In this document: positions 1-7,667 of the stretch, piece after piece
Position numbering within the stretch: the first letter of the stretch is position 1
Layout: every line of letters starts with the position of its first letter
The notes under the pieces: model-generated
Database searches by the model: none
Seen by the model: the letters and a program-made list of their open reading frames with translations, nothing else
Told to the model about the DNA's origin: nothing
DNA from: an uncultured Lachnospiraceae bacterium
GTDB lineage: Bacteria; Bacillota_A; Clostridia; Lachnospirales; Lachnospiraceae
Assembly: GCA_947177885.1 (NCBI GenBank)
Contig: CAMWWF010000010.1
Coordinates: 1-21,160, forward strand
DNA: 21,160 nt
Reading direction: 5' to 3'
Translations under genes and position numbers: made by a program

Positions 1-1444
1 CCTCCAGAGAGATCGCGTAATCCACCCCCCTGCCGATAAAGAAGATATCTCTTGCACCCAGATAACGGTTTGCAAAATGCTGGATCTTCTCTTTCTGCCC
101 CAGCAGAAGCTCGATCTGATCCGGCAGACACCGCAGATCGCTCAACAATTCCGCAAATGCTTTCTCATCCAACAGCCCGCGTACCTTTGCCAGCTTCATT
201 GCAAGCATATAGAGCGCTGCCAGCTGGGCGCTGTACGCCTTAGTCGTGGCAACCGCGATCTCGGGTCCCGCCCAGGTATACAGGCACGCATCCGCCTCCC
301 TGGCAATAGAACTTCCCACCACATTGACAATCCCCAATACCTTCTGTCCCCTTGCCCTGGATTCCCTCAAAGCGGCCAAAGTATCCGCCGTCTCACCGGA
401 CTGACTGATAACAATGACCATGTCCCCCTCTTCCAGAATGGGATCACGGTAACGAAATTCACTTGCCAGATCCACTTCCACAGGAATACGAGCCAATCCC
501 TCCAACACATATTTACCGGTGACGCCGGCATGATATGCGGAACCGCAGGCCACAATGTGAATCTTCTTCACAGCCCCCAACTCCTCATCCGTCATGTTCA
601 GTTCATCAATGACAATATCATTACCCTTGATCCTGGGAGAAATGGTATCTGTGATCGTCTTGGGCTGCTCATACATTTCTTTCAGCATAAAATGCTCATA
701 CCCTGACTTCTCCGCCGCGTCCGCATCCCAATCAATATTGGCGGATTCCTTGGTAAGCTCCTCCTCATCCACGGAATAGAAGCGCAGACCGTCCTTTTTC
801 AGCTCCGCCACTTCCTGATTGTCCAGATAATAAACCGTTCTTGTATACTTCAAAATAGCAGGAACATCGGATGCTATAAAGCAGCCATTGTCATTCTGTC
901 CCACGATCAGGGGACTGTCTTTTCTCGCCGCATATATCACATCCGGATAATCCGCGAACAAAATTCCCAGCGCGTAGGAACCTTCCACACGGTGGAGCAC
1001 CTTCATGATCGCTTCCAGAGGATTCCCTCTGTAATAATAATCAATCAGATGTGCCAGCACCTCCGTATCCGTCTCCGATACGAATTGATAACCCTTATCC
1101 TGCATCTTCTTCTTCAGCGGTATGTAATTTTCAATAATACCATTGTGCACCACGGCAATAGACCCTGCCGCGTTCGTGTGTGGATGGGCATTCATATCAC
1201 TGGGGGCTCCATGGGTCGCCCATCTGGTATGACCGATCCCGGCATGACCGGGCATGGTCTCTCCGCCTCTTGTGAGATTTTCCAGCACTTTCAGCCTTCC
1301 GATCGCCTTTTTCGTCTTAATTGCCTGACCGTTGAACACCGCCATTCCTGCGGAATCATATCCCCGATATTCCAGTTTCGACAGTCCATCCAAAATAATG
1401 GGAGCTGCCTGATCACTTCCAATATAGCCAACGATACCACACAT
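1..1444 (-). CDS. glmS: Glutamine--fructose-6-phosphate aminotransferase (isomerizing), 3' end outside window
   Basis: GlmS makes glucosamine-6-phosphate from fructose-6-phosphate and glutamine, the first step towards UDP-GlcNAc. About 481 of the usual ~600 residues are present; the C-terminus runs off the left edge. The start ATG is followed by Cys2, the N-terminal nucleophile of the glutaminase domain (MCGIVGYIG). YRGYDS (26-31), GHTRWATHG (71-79), NAHPH (85-89) and HNGIIENY (100-107) follow as in class II amidotransferases. The first SIS sugar-isomerase domain begins near ACGSAYHAG (299-307) and contains SQSGETADT (347-355). The ATG lies 15 nt after the stop of the preceding glycosyltransferase, with a GGAGAA ribosome-binding site about 7 nt upstream, so it looks co-transcribed with the polysaccharide genes. 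There is no space for a glmS ribozyme leader. Identity is very secure. Confidence 0.97.
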   Translation of the reverse strand, partial: MCGIVGYIGSDQAAPIILDGLSKLEYRGYDSAGMAVFNGQAIKTKKAIGRLKVLENLTRGGETMPGHAGIGHTRWATHGAPSDMNAHPHTNAAGSIAVVHNGIIENYIPLKKKMQDKGYQFVSETDTEVLAHLIDYYYRGNPLEAIMKVLHRVEGSYALGILFADYPDVIYAARKDSPLIVGQNDNGCFIASDVPAILKYTRTVYYLDNQEVAELKKDGLRFYSVDEEELTKESANIDWDADAAEKSGYEHFMLKEMYEQPKTITDTISPRIKGNDIVIDELNMTDEELGAVKKIHIVACGSAYHAGVTGKYVLEGLARIPVEVDLASEFRYRDPILEEGDMVIVISQSGETADTLAALRESRARGQKVLGIVNVVGSSIAREADACLYTWAGPEIAVATTKAYSAQLAALYMLAMKLAKVRGLLDEKAFAELLSDLRCLPDQIELLLGQKEKIQHFANRYLGARDIFFIGRGVDYAISLE

Positions 1445-1459
1445 AATATATTCTCCATT

Positions 1460-2416
1460 CTACTGCCGCTTATGACAATACGCTCCGTCCCTGCACTGTT
1501 CCCAGTATTCCCGGTTCGTCGTGATCCCCAATATCCATTTTCGGGGCAGCTTTTTGTAATGTTTTCCTAACAAATAACCCGCATACTTAAAACCGCACTG
1601 CTTACAGAAGCCTGGAAACAGATATAGCTTTTTCCGGTTCTTTAAATAAATATATGTTTCTATCACCAGTTTCTTCCCTTCCGATTCCGAGGGAATTGCC
1701 GCAAAAATTTCCGGGTGGTCTGCCTGAGACACACCCAGATCAAAATTTCTCCGAAGCTGCTGCACATCCGTATAGTTATGGGAATGGAATACCTTTGCAT
1801 CTGCTTCGTAAGCAATGCCGTAACCTGCCCTGACCGCCCCGGCCGCATAGATCATATCTTCATTAAATATAGTATGTCGGATGAACCCTCCCAGCACATC
1901 ATAAATCTCCCGCCTGTAAGCGGCGCATACGTTGGAACAGAAAAAGGTTTTCACACCCAGTTTTCCTATATCATCTGCAGATTTGATCCCTGAGACAGGC
2001 GGATAATTGAACTCTCTGGCTGCCCTCTCCGCCTCCCTGCAGTCTGCCGTCGGCAGCTGTCTGGCATAAGCAGCCGCCACCTGCCCCCACAGGCGGGCGG
2101 TCAGCTTTTCCACCAGATACTCATCTGCGGGAAGCGCATCTTGCGTCATGGTAATGAAAATCTCCGCATCCGAAAGCATCACCCCCTGATGCCTGGTACC
2201 TCCATGATCAAATTCCTTCTTCGTAATATGTCGGACCTTCACATTTGGATATCTGTCTGCAAATCCCGTGCCATGTGTCAGCTGTTCAAAATATTTCTTC
2301 TCCGTGTTCATGAGAATGATATTCCCCACGGGAATCGTCTGATGCTCCAGTCTGTCCAGTAATAGGAACAATTCCTCACCCGGCCTGTACACCGGAATGA
2401 TCACATCAATCTTCAA
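1460..2416 (-). CDS. Family 2 glycosyltransferase, rhamnosyltransferase-like
   Basis: Cytosolic inverting GT-A enzyme expected to add one sugar to the lipid-linked chain. Seen directly: the N-terminal nucleotide-sugar fold IDVIIPVYRPGEE, FDHGGTRHQG (typical of rhamnosyltransferase-like GT2 proteins), TQDA at the DxD position, and FNEDMIYAAG at the catalytic-base region. Rhamnose as donor is inferred from those motifs and the rfbC gene in the same locus. Start choice: an ATG at 2527 would overlap the LCP gene by 86 bp and add about 37 residues with no family resemblance. A TTG at 2416 gives an N-terminus LKIDVIIPVY, matching the usual start of this family, and lies 25 nt after the LCP stop with an AGGGCGG-like ribosome-binding site about 9 nt upstream. 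I prefer TTG (318 aa) but the start is not certain. glmS follows 15 nt downstream. Confidence 0.88.
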   Translation of the reverse strand: MKIDVIIPVYRPGEELFLLLDRLEHQTIPVGNIILMNTEKKYFEQLTHGTGFADRYPNVKVRHITKKEFDHGGTRHQGVMLSDAEIFITMTQDALPADEYLVEKLTARLWGQVAAAYARQLPTADCREAERAAREFNYPPVSGIKSADDIGKLGVKTFFCSNVCAAYRREIYDVLGGFIRHTIFNEDMIYAAGAVRAGYGIAYEADAKVFHSHNYTDVQQLRRNFDLGVSQADHPEIFAAIPSESEGKKLVIETYIYLKNRKKLYLFPGFCKQCGFKYAGYLLGKHYKKLPRKWILGITTNREYWEQCRDGAYCHKRQ

Positions 2417-2441
2417 ATCCGCTACCGCCCTTTTTGCATTA

Positions 2442-3542
2442 TCATTTATTGATGTAGGCAGCGGTATCCGAAGCAATTTTACTACTGTACTGACGAACGC
2501 TGTCCGTAACCGTATAGTCCTCATCATTAAACAGGAACTGATGCAGCCATACTACATTGGACTCCAGATCCAAGGGAACAACACTGCTTCCCTTTGCGCC
2601 GATATTTGCGACTGTACGCATGCTCTCCTGAGGGAAGCCGCTCTCGTCCACGATCTCATATGTGGTGATGGATCCCAGGAATTCCATGATCGTCTCTGTA
2701 TCCACATTCGTATAAATGTCATCAATGGCACTGTTAAACACCTTGGTCAGGGTGGCCAGATCCGCCTGCTTGGCCTGATCTTCAATCGCCTGGATCACCT
2801 CTCTCTGACGGGCAGTACGCTTAAAGTCATCTCCCAGAGTATAACGGATACGGCAATATGCGGTAGCCTGAAGACCATCCAGAAGCTGATAGCCCGTCTC
2901 TGTCACAGGCACATAGTCGCATTTCAACGTTTCTGCAATACCGATCTGATAGTTATTAATATGCTTTAACTCTTCTTCATCGACATCGATCCAAACCCCT
3001 CCAAGTCCGTCAATAACCTCGCTGAGTCCCTTATATCCCACTGTGATAAAATGTTCTATGTCCATATCCAGATTCATATTAAGCATTTTTACAGCCTGTT
3101 CCGCGCCGCCAAAGGAGTATGCCGCATTACATTTCCTGTACTCATCCGTACCGATGTTCAGATAAGAGTCACGGTACACACTGACCAGCTTGATCTCGCC
3201 GGTATCCAGATTAATGCTGGCGATCATAATACTGTCGCTTCGGCTGTTCTTATATAACTGGCTGTCCGTCTCCGCATCCACGCCGAACAGCGCAATGTTC
3301 AGATAGCCATGCATGGTACCGCCTTCCTCCTGCGCCTGACGTACCTCCTCGTGGATTTCCAGCTCCTGCGGATCCAACACGGTCACATGGGGACCGTCAC
3401 TGGTCTTGTTCATAACCAGATAAAGTACCGCGATCATGATCAAGATGATAAAGATCTCTACGGCAAAAATGATGATCTTCCGTCTCTTTTTTGCCTCCTG
3501 CTGTTCTGCAGTCATTTTTCTGTTGTTCGCCTGTGTTGCCAT
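2442..3542 (-). CDS. LytR-CpsA-Psr (LCP) family cell-wall glycopolymer attachment protein
   Basis: LCP proteins transfer undecaprenyl-linked glycopolymers (teichoic acids, capsules) to peptidoglycan outside the membrane. The 366-aa product has a short basic cytoplasmic N-terminus (KKRRK, 18-22), one membrane helix at about 23-44 and an extracellular LCP domain. Family hallmarks are ALFGVDAE (84-91), SRSDSIMIASI (100-110) with the Arg/Asp residues that bind the pyrophosphate lipid and metal, and VSVYRDSYLNI (120-130). A later RTARQREVIQAI segment is also typical. The ribosome-binding site AAGGAGAAGG sits 4 nt before the ATG and abuts the stop of the glycosylphosphotransferase gene upstream, so translation is probably coupled. 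It is the best candidate in the window for anchoring the finished polysaccharide to the wall. Which LCP subfamily it belongs to cannot be told by eye. Confidence 0.95.
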   Translation of the reverse strand: MATQANNRKMTAEQQEAKKRRKIIIFAVEIFIILIMIAVLYLVMNKTSDGPHVTVLDPQELEIHEEVRQAQEEGGTMHGYLNIALFGVDAETDSQLYKNSRSDSIMIASINLDTGEIKLVSVYRDSYLNIGTDEYRKCNAAYSFGGAEQAVKMLNMNLDMDIEHFITVGYKGLSEVIDGLGGVWIDVDEEELKHINNYQIGIAETLKCDYVPVTETGYQLLDGLQATAYCRIRYTLGDDFKRTARQREVIQAIEDQAKQADLATLTKVFNSAIDDIYTNVDTETIMEFLGSITTYEIVDESGFPQESMRTVANIGAKGSSVVPLDLESNVVWLHQFLFNDEDYTVTDSVRQYSSKIASDTAAYINK

Positions 3543-3557
3543 AATACCTTCTCCTTA

Positions 3558-4964
3558 TTAATATGCATTTTTATTGACAAAACCTGTAAAAAAGGTCATG
3601 AAAATAATTTTAATGTCAAATCCCAAAGTCCAGTTCTCAATATAATAAATATCGTATTCGATGCGCTTTTTGATGGAGGTATCTCCGCGAAGCCCATTCA
3701 CCTGCGCCCAACCGGTAAGTCCGGGACGAACCTGATGCTTTACCATATATCTGGGAATCTCTTCCCTGAACTTTTCCACGAACAGCGGCCGTTCCGGCCT
3801 TGGGCCCACCAGACTCATATCCCCTTTCAGGATATTGAACAGCTGGGGCAGTTCATCCAGACTGGTACGACGCAGGAATCTGCCCACTCTGGTCACACGG
3901 GGATCGTTCTTCACCGTCCACGCCTTCTTCTCCTCCGTGGGAGCCTGCTGTTCCATACTGCGGAACTTGTACATTTGGAAAGATTTATTGTGAAGTCCTA
4001 TCCGCTCCTGTTGAAAGATTACAGGACCGGAACCGGAACATTTCACCGCTATGGCTGATATCAGCATTATGGGGGAAGTGATGATGATTCCCACCAGGGA
4101 GCCGATGATATCAATCGCACGTTTAATGATGATATTTCCCGTATTGGTCAGAGGAACATACCGGATATTGATGACCGGCAGTCCCATCAGATCTTCCGTA
4201 TAAGGCTTACTGGGGATCATACTGTTATAATCCGGTATAAACTTTGTGTGTACACCTGATTTTTCGCAAATGTGCACGATCTCTTCCAGATTATCATAGT
4301 CCTTCAGCGGAAGGGTGACGGCAATCTCGTCCAGCTTGTTCTCGGGAAGGATGATCTCAAGATTCCCCAGAGTCCCCAGCACCTTAACTCCCTTGTAAAG
4401 TGTTCCCGCAGGCACATGATCATCCAGAATACCGCAGGCCACATACCCCCATTGAGGATTGTCCGTCAGCCGGTCAATGTATTCTTCCGTGGCGCGGGAG
4501 TACCCCACCAGAAGCATATGCTTCAGATTGTATCCCCTGCTGCGCATGGTCCGAAGACTCTTGCGAAGCACCAGCCTTACCCAGGCAGTGATCCCCACAT
4601 TAAAGATGTAGAACAAAGCCATAACGGAACGGGAAAAGTTGATCTCCTTGATGATCATGTACAATATCACGATCAACACCACGATTCCTATGGTATTCGC
4701 CTTTACAATACCGTAAATCTCAAATCTGCGGCGCACTGTCCTCTTCGGTGCATACACACTGCACGCAAAATAAATGAGCAGATAGATCGGCACAATGAAG
4801 ATCAGCAATGTGATATACTCACTGAGAGGCAGGACGCCTACCCCGGGGCCGTCATTAAAAACATAAAATTTGACAATATAAGCCAGTATCAGAGAGAACG
4901 CTGTGATGACAGCGTCTATTAATACCAATAATCGATTGAATACTTTTTGGTTATCTTTAATCAT
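3558..4964 (-). CDS. Undecaprenyl-phosphate glycosylphosphotransferase (initiating sugar-1-phosphate transferase, WbaP/WcaJ type)
   Basis: Polyprenyl phosphate hexose-1-phosphate transferase that starts polysaccharide synthesis by moving a sugar-1-phosphate from a nucleotide sugar to undecaprenyl phosphate. In the 471-residue reading from an alternative GTG at 4973, it has a hydrophobic N-terminal block of four to five helices (about 14-135), a Rossmann-like middle domain (about 152-260, HMLLVGYSRA), and the catalytic domain from about 283. That domain has KRAIDIIGS, the membrane re-entrant segment (about 287-310), FQQERIG, the Asp-Glu pair in TSLDELPQLFN (370-380) and MSLVGPRPE (386-394). 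The ATG at 4964 is preferred: it gives MIKDNQKVFNRLL, a usual family start, with GGGTGAAG just upstream. A promoter-like TATAAT lies about 30 nt upstream. Which sugar it transfers (Glc, Gal or another) cannot be read from sequence. Confidence 0.94.
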   Translation of the reverse strand: MIKDNQKVFNRLLVLIDAVITAFSLILAYIVKFYVFNDGPGVGVLPLSEYITLLIFIVPIYLLIYFACSVYAPKRTVRRRFEIYGIVKANTIGIVVLIVILYMIIKEINFSRSVMALFYIFNVGITAWVRLVLRKSLRTMRSRGYNLKHMLLVGYSRATEEYIDRLTDNPQWGYVACGILDDHVPAGTLYKGVKVLGTLGNLEIILPENKLDEIAVTLPLKDYDNLEEIVHICEKSGVHTKFIPDYNSMIPSKPYTEDLMGLPVINIRYVPLTNTGNIIIKRAIDIIGSLVGIIITSPIMLISAIAVKCSGSGPVIFQQERIGLHNKSFQMYKFRSMEQQAPTEEKKAWTVKNDPRVTRVGRFLRRTSLDELPQLFNILKGDMSLVGPRPERPLFVEKFREEIPRYMVKHQVRPGLTGWAQVNGLRGDTSIKKRIEYDIYYIENWTLGFDIKIIFMTFFTGFVNKNAY

Positions 4965-4995
4965 ACGCTTCACCCAAGCTACATGTTACATCATT

Positions 4996-5001
4996 ATTAT
5001 A
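4996..5001 (-). promoter_or_regulatory. Possible internal promoter (-10 box) upstream of the glycosylphosphotransferase gene
   Basis: The minus strand carries a perfect TATAAT about 30 nt before the start codon, inside an AT-rich 60-bp gap between genes. No good -35 hexamer is visible at 17 +/- 1 nt; CATAAA at 18 nt is poor. If real, it would let the glycosylphosphotransferase, LCP, glycosyltransferase and glmS block be expressed apart from the upstream genes. Confidence 0.35.
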
Positions 5002-5035
5002 AAAAGAACAACTTAGGAATTTATGAAGCTTTTTC

Positions 5036-6013
5036 TTAATATTTCTTAAGAAATCGAAGCGTATTGACATAAAGCTCCCATTGAATGGCAAAATAATTGA
5101 CCAGATGTGACCATTGGAAACGGATTCTGCGTTTCCTGCCCTCCGCAGAAAACAGCCTGCAGAACCCCTTTTTCAGACCTTTCAGATACAATCCTCCCAT
5201 CCCTTTTTTACAGAAAAAAAGGAACTTGATCAGAAAACCCGTGATCAAAAACGGAAGATTCCATACCCATTGCAAGAATGGCATATTTTTCCCTATGACA
5301 TAAATATTGTTGGCTGCCGCAAGCTCCGTCTTGAATTCATTGTACCTGGAACCTGACGAGGCGCTGCCATAATGGATCACCTCCGCCCCGGGTTCATAAT
5401 AATTCCGATAACCGTGTATCTTCGCCCGGTAACCGATATCCAGATCCTCCAGATAGGCAAAATGCAATTCGTCAAAGAGCCCGATTTCCTGAAACATACT
5501 CCGCCTGTAAATCGCAGCGCCACCGCATGCCGAAAAGACCTCCGTCTCCTCGCCATAGGCGTCCGCAGATCTCCCCTTTCCTCTTGCAAAAGCCCAGCCG
5601 AGAACACAGTAACGGTCTCCCGCATCATCCAGAAGCTCCGGCCTGTCCCACAAGAGCATTTTAGCGCTGACAGAAAATGCATCCGGTTTACTTTTTATGG
5701 CATCATAAAGATTTAAAACAAACCCTGTTTTAACTTTGGTATCATTATTCAGCAGAATCACATAAGGTGACTCCGATGCATTGATCCCCACATTCACCGC
5801 ATGACAAAAACCGGTGTTTTCGGGCAATGCAATAACCCTGACCTGGGGGAATTCCCGTTCCATGAGCTCAAGACTCCCGTCCGCGGAACCGTTGTCCACC
5901 ACAATCACTTCATACTCAGGCGTGCCCCCATCCTGCTCCATCAGTGACCGCAGGCATTCCTGCAGGAATTTTATGCCGTTATAATTTGGAATAACTACCG
6001 TTATTTCTTTCAT
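5036..6013 (-). CDS. Family 2 glycosyltransferase (WbbL/rhamnosyltransferase-like)
   Basis: A 325-aa GT-A glycosyltransferase. The N-terminus TVVIPNYNG (5-13) and VIVVDNGSADGS (36-47) form the nucleotide-binding fold; ILLNNDTKV (86-94) holds the metal-binding NND in place of DxD. FAYLEDLDIGYRAKIHG carries the ED pair of the catalytic-base region. A hydrophobic stretch near the C-terminus (WNLPFLITGFLIKFLFF) followed by basic residues suggests membrane association. The ATG overlaps the TGA of the preceding gene by 4 nt (ATGA), so the two are translationally coupled. Because that upstream gene carries an internal nonsense codon, expression here may depend on ribosomes that restart or enter within its second half. 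Donor and linkage are unknown; the pattern is most like rhamnosyltransferases. Confidence 0.92.
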   Translation of the reverse strand: MKEITVVIPNYNGIKFLQECLRSLMEQDGGTPEYEVIVVDNGSADGSLELMEREFPQVRVIALPENTGFCHAVNVGINASESPYVILLNNDTKVKTGFVLNLYDAIKSKPDAFSVSAKMLLWDRPELLDDAGDRYCVLGWAFARGKGRSADAYGEETEVFSACGGAAIYRRSMFQEIGLFDELHFAYLEDLDIGYRAKIHGYRNYYEPGAEVIHYGSASSGSRYNEFKTELAAANNIYVIGKNMPFLQWVWNLPFLITGFLIKFLFFCKKGMGGLYLKGLKKGFCRLFSAEGRKRRIRFQWSHLVNYFAIQWELYVNTLRFLKKY

Positions 6014-7419
6014 GCCTTCCCCCGCACTGATTTATTTACATCGCGCTCATTTTCCCAAATTTTTTTGCGTTCCGGTAAATATAAGAGCTTATATCCCCGC
6101 TGTCCGAATGCCTCTCCCAGTCTGACACTCAGCAATCTGTGATCCGCCTCTTTGGGAAGCGCCGCGGGATCAAAAAGACCGGTTCCGGGCACTGTCACAT
6201 AGGGGACACCGGTCACCTGCTCAAAGAGCTCCCGTAATTCTTCCCTCACTTCGATGTTTCTGATGTCCAGAGCCTCTGCCTCCTGCTGAAGCACGGCTCT
6301 GTGAAGATATCCGCTGTAAAAATGCGGTAGTCCTTCATAAAAAACTTTTCCCTCCAGAGACATCCTGCCGCCGGCAATTTTTTTATCCTGCACGACCGGT
6401 CCCCCCAATGCCGCCAGTTCCGGCCGCATTGCGAAGATATCTCCCTTATATTCCAACCGGTAAAAGCCCAGATGTTCCGTATCCACCGCTCCCGCCTTCC
6501 AGCCCCTCCTGTCTGCGAAAGCCTGAACCGCCCTCCTGCCTGCCTCATAGGCGTAAAACTTGCTCCGAGGATTCTCAGCGGTGGAACCTGTATGGCAGCG
6601 CCAATGGTATAACACCAGCGGAATGTGGGCAATCTCTTTTTCCTGTCCTCTCGTCAATACCTCATACGCTCCCCGCAGCACCAGATCATAATCCTGTGCT
6701 CCGTCATAGTCCCTGCGCAGTCGGAGTCCCCGGATCAACTCCCGTTTCATTATCATAAAATGGCACACATAATTATTTGACAATAAGAGATCCAGATTAA
6801 ATTTTTCTTTAAAATTAGGGTCATAATACTCCGTGCCGTCCCCATTGCACTTATCTTCATCGGAATAAAGAATCTGCAGCTCGATACCCTTCTGCCGCTC
6901 CTGTTCGATCCGGGAGGCCATCTCATAAAGAGCATTCTCCGCCAGCAGGTCATCGTGATCCAAAAGTCACACATAATCACCTGACGCCATTGCTATACCC
7001 TGATTCGTATTATCCGCAATGCCGTCATTAGATGACAGGCGGCGGTATCGAATACGAGAGTCCCCGTATGCACTTACCATGGCCTCTGTTCCTGCCGCAC
7101 CGGCAGCTTCCGTGGCATCCGCCAGGATCAGTTCCCACTTGGGATATGTCTGTTCCATAACAGATGTTATCATCTCCCGGAGATATTTTTCAGGGGTTCG
7201 GTACATTGGCACTACAATGCTGAAACATACATCGGAAAACCCATCTGCAGCACGCTGGCGCTGTCTCTCCTTCTCCTCCCCGGAAACAGGTTCCCAGTGA
7301 TAAGAGATCCGGCCGCGACGGTCCAGCCTCTCTCTCACGGCGCCTGCGGTCTTGCTGAAACCATTCCGTTTCATATAATACAGGGATTTTTTCAGATTCG
7401 CAATGTTCAATATGTTCAT
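6010..7419 (-). pseudogene. Family 2 glycosyltransferase interrupted by an in-frame TGA
   Basis: Two adjacent open segments in the same frame read as one ~470-residue glycosyltransferase split by a single TGA at 6967-6969. The first half (150 codons) has the family N-terminus SIVVPMYRTPEKYLR and ELILADATE and ends at MASGDYV. After the TGA the frame continues directly with LLDHDDLLAENALYE, the DxD-type catalytic motif, then LYSDEDK, NYVCHFMIMKREL and LYHWRCHTGSTA. The 667-aa paralogue in this window reads GEFIGLLDQDD at the same place, so the lost residue was probably Gly (GGA to TGA, one base). The start ATG at 7419 has a GGAGGAG ribosome-binding site 10 nt upstream. Its C-terminal third resembles only the latter half of a second GT domain. 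It could be a true pseudogene, a polymorphism, readthrough or a sequencing error. Neither half alone has a complete GT-A domain. Confidence 0.85.
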
Positions 7420-7667
7420 GCAATATTAACTCCTCCGACGGATACCACTTTTCCACATACAGAAATTCCCCACCGAATCCTACACGGAATCAGGCAGGGA
7501 ACCTGCGTTTTTCTCTATTCCATTGCCATCTATGGCAATCTGTTCCGCATCAGTCCGACCGGTACCTTCTTCTGACGGATCGCCTGCGGCCGCTACAGCG
7601 TTCGCAAATGACCATACGCCTTCAAACACATTACTCCGGTCAGACTAATGCCGTTATTCATCCGGGA
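7420..7667. other. 248-bp intergenic stretch with possible gene remnant
   Basis: This lies between the phosphoglucomutase stop and the broken glycosyltransferase. On the minus strand a GTG at 7629 with CGGAG 5 nt upstream opens a 49-codon frame ending at a TAG at 7480-7482 (product begins VFEGVWSFANAVAAAGDPSE). A second frame just downstream reads FGGEFLYVEKWYPSEE without a good start. Neither is recognised. They could be chance or remnants of decayed coding DNA. A palindrome ATTGCCAT-CT-ATGGCAAT sits at 7522-7539. No convincing promoter or minus-strand terminator was found. Confidence 0.3.

Noticed and set aside
6940..6969. TGA read as selenocysteine or as tryptophan
   Set aside because: No stable bacterial SECIS-like stem-loop follows the TGA. 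Several other genes here end with TGA (LCP, phosphoglucomutase, the 659-aa GT), so the code is standard. The paralogue has Gly at this site.
7494..7512. GCAGG-GAA-CCTGC hairpin followed by GTTTTT on the plus strand
   Set aside because: It would terminate plus-strand transcription, but there is no plus-strand gene; the stem is only 5 bp and the U-run is short. In the minus direction no U-run follows.
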